DNA of 64,000 nucleotides from the NCBI RefSeq assembly GCF_000153925.1, contig NZ_DS264344.1:124001-188000 (forward strand). Direction: 5' to 3'. Under the pieces are notes generated by a model that was given only the letters and a program-made list of their open reading frames with translations, did not search any database and was not told the origin of the DNA. This DNA is from [Ruminococcus] torques ATCC 27756 (lineage in GTDB: Bacteria; Bacillota; Clostridia; Lachnospirales; Lachnospiraceae). Shown here in pieces: positions 62,578 through 64,000 of this stretch. Numbering within the stretch: the first letter of the stretch is position 1; each line of letters starts with the position of its first letter. Position numbers and translations under genes: made by a program.

Positions 62578-64000
62578 TTATACAATCCTCTTAAACTTCT
62601 TCTCTAATTCTCGTTTCGTCATGGCAATGATCGTCGGTCTTCCGTGGGGACAATGATACGGATTATCTAAAGTAAGTAATTCACCGATCAGAGCGTCTAC
62701 TTCTTTTGCCGATAAACGGTTATTGCCTTTTACCGCCGCCTTACAAGACATAGACGCTACCTTTTCATCAATCAAATCAGGAGTCATAGATGTGTTTATC
62801 CCATCTGCCAGATCGTCGATCATCTCCATAAGAAGTTCTTTTTTTGCGATACCGAACAAATTATCCGGCACTGCCCTGACAGCATATTCTTCTCCTCCAA
62901 AATGTTCGATTTCAAAACCGATTCTCGTAAAACGATCTATATGCTCCTCCAAAAGCTGAGCTTCCTGCATCGAAAGCGATAAAATGATCGGAGGGCTTAA
63001 ATACTGAGATGTATATTCCCTGGATTTCATCTCTTTTAAAGTTCTCTCATACATCACTCTTTCATGCGCGGCATGCTGATCTATAATATAAAGACTGTCT
63101 TGGAATTGTACAAGCCAGTATGTATCGAACACCTGACCGATCAATGTGTATTCTGCCTTCACTTCACGCTTCAAGAAATTTTCTTCAAACAGATCCATCT
63201 GCTTCGGAGTCTTGTCTGCCTCTTTTGCCCGATATGCAGCAGCTTCCCGGATTCGTTCTGCCTGTTGCTGCGGACGATAAATTTCCCCACGGTCTAAAAC
63301 TTCTGCAGACGAGGAGCGTTCATGATATGCCTTCACCCTTTCCCGCATTTTCCTTATAAAATAATCTTCATCATGAATTTGAGGTTCAGACTGCAAAACA
63401 GATTCTTTATCTGCCTCGATAGCAGACGTCTGTTTCCGGGCTTGCCCCTGTTCTTCATCCTGTACTTTTTCCCGTACTTGCTCCGGTTTCGTTTCCTGCG
63501 CTTTCTCCCGTACTTGCTCCGGTTCTCTTTCCTGCATCTTTTCCCGGATTTTTTCTATTGGATCATATTTTGTATTTTCTATAGATTTGGGTTTCAGCAA
63601 AAACGGACTTTCTTTTTTCTTTTGAGCTGCATCTGCCGGATCCGGAACTGTAGCTGTTTGAATCAATTCAGGTTCAAGAAGCCTTCTGTGAACAGCTTCG
63701 TACATTGTATTGTAAACTTCCTGCTGACGTTGAAAACGAAGCTCCATTTTCGTCGGGTGAACATTTACGTCAATAAGATCCCCTTCTACCTGGAAATGAA
63801 GAACAGCAAACGGAAATTTATGCTGCATCGTAAAATCTTTATAAGCGTCTTCCAGCGACTTAGAGAGCATTGCACTTTTTACATAACGCCCGTTCACAAA
63901 GAAATTTTCAAAATTCCGGTTTCCTCGGGTGATGACCGGTTTACCTAAAAATCCGGAAATAGAAAGACCGTCTTTTTTATAATCAAGTTCCAAAAGATTC
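62578..64000 (-). CDS. mutL: DNA mismatch repair protein MutL, C-terminal part (cut by window end)
   Basis: The 474 visible codons lack the ATPase N-terminus, which lies beyond the window. Seen are GNRNFENFFVNGRYVKS and VDVNVHPTKMELRF-like LIDVNVHPTKMELRFQ at the end of the ATPase domain, a long charged linker with near-repeats (REPEQVREKAQ, TKPEQVREKVQ), and the endonuclease C-terminal domain with DQHAAHERVMYE (metal-binding motif of nicking MutLs), MSCKAAVKGN and PHGRPTIIAM. It acts in mismatch repair with MutS. Confidence 0.95.
   Translation of the reverse strand, partial: NLLELDYKKDGLSISGFLGKPVITRGNRNFENFFVNGRYVKSAMLSKSLEDAYKDFTMQHKFPFAVLHFQVEGDLIDVNVHPTKMELRFQRQQEVYNTMYEAVHRRLLEPELIQTATVPDPADAAQKKKESPFLLKPKSIENTKYDPIEKIREKMQEREPEQVREKAQETKPEQVREKVQDEEQGQARKQTSAIEADKESVLQSEPQIHDEDYFIRKMRERVKAYHERSSSAEVLDRGEIYRPQQQAERIREAAAYRAKEADKTPKQMDLFEENFLKREVKAEYTLIGQVFDTYWLVQFQDSLYIIDQHAAHERVMYERTLKEMKSREYTSQYLSPPIILSLSMQEAQLLEEHIDRFTRIGFEIEHFGGEEYAVRAVPDNLFGIAKKELLMEMIDDLADGINTSMTPDLIDEKVASMSCKAAVKGNNRLSAKEVDALIGELLTLDNPYHCPHGRPTIIAMTKRELEKKFKRIV

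Noticed and set aside
63322-63948. 208-codon plus-strand ORF opposite mutL
   Set aside because: Antisense of the charged MutL linker; Phe/Leu/Arg-rich shadow composition.
1-64000. CRISPR arrays, tRNA or rRNA genes, prophage
   Set aside because: No regularly spaced direct repeats, no cloverleaf or rRNA-like segments and no phage structural genes were seen on reading both strands; the single recombinase sits alone.

Overview
The window is a stretch of bacterial chromosome from an AT-rich, low-GC Gram-positive organism, most probably a gut member of the Lachnospiraceae (Firmicutes, Clostridia). Four things point there: the gene content and order (rsmD-coaD; hisZ with short hisG; a B12-binding-type radical SAM protein plus its DUF2344 partner; rng followed by rplU-prp-rpmA-obgE; radC-mreBCD-mrdA-minCDE-rodA-mgsA; yggS-sepF-ylmH-lspA-rluD; lexA with mutL-miaA), an L27 with the cleavable LQFF extension, a LexA with Bacillus-type boxes, and a secreted multi-domain GH84 glycan hydrolase. 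The taxonomic call is inference from memory of these neighbourhoods.

Layout. 1-1770: rsmD, coaD and a coiled-coil protein in one operon ending in a strong terminator. 1773-3729: a decayed accessory island with two tiny overlapping ORFs, an intact IS200-type element and a frameshifted, 5'-truncated Abi_2 abortive-infection remnant. 3730-4700: a frameshifted ylbJ-like sporulation membrane protein on the minus strand. 4840-13491: M23 peptidase, rRNA methyltransferase and pseudouridine synthases, HAD phosphatase, YgiQ radical SAM, SDR, an unknown two-helix membrane protein and recU. 13488-18819: a histidine operon with a consensus promoter and terminator (hisZ-G-D-B and a HisF-like/HisI/HisE fusion). 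18963-23437: a small membrane protein, the two-gene radical SAM unit and RNase G. 23569-30582: aspartate kinase and a CBS protein, then L21/Prp/L27/Obg and yhbY-nadD-yqeK-rsfS, and a small autoregulated membrane protein/XRE pair. 30763-42891: FAD oxidoreductase, radC, then the cell-shape and division operon mreBCD-mrdA-minCDE-rodA-mgsA and a DD-carboxypeptidase. 43055-49350: DUF378, a HlyD-like adaptor, and the yggS-sepF-ylmH-lspA-rluD operon, then a cytidylate-kinase-like protein. 49549-54327: the GH84 enzyme. 54434-64000: TtcA-like, YitT, a tyrosine recombinase, a YneA-like LysM protein divergent from lexA, then BaiN-like, methionine-gamma-lyase-like, miaA and mutL (cut by the window end) on the minus strand.

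Most of the window is housekeeping. The parts that repay attention are: the accessory island and its IS200, with a hairpin that hides the transposase ribosome-binding site; two single-base homopolymer frameshifts; the HisF-like pseudoenzyme domain fused to HisIE; the XRE/membrane-protein module with duplicated palindromic operators; the lexA/yneA intergenic region with four to five LexA-like boxes and a shared -35; and a family of imperfect intergenic repeats that fold into hairpins with apparent compensatory changes. I saw no CRISPR array, tRNA, rRNA or complete defence system. All positions and motif calls were read by eye; no database search was run.
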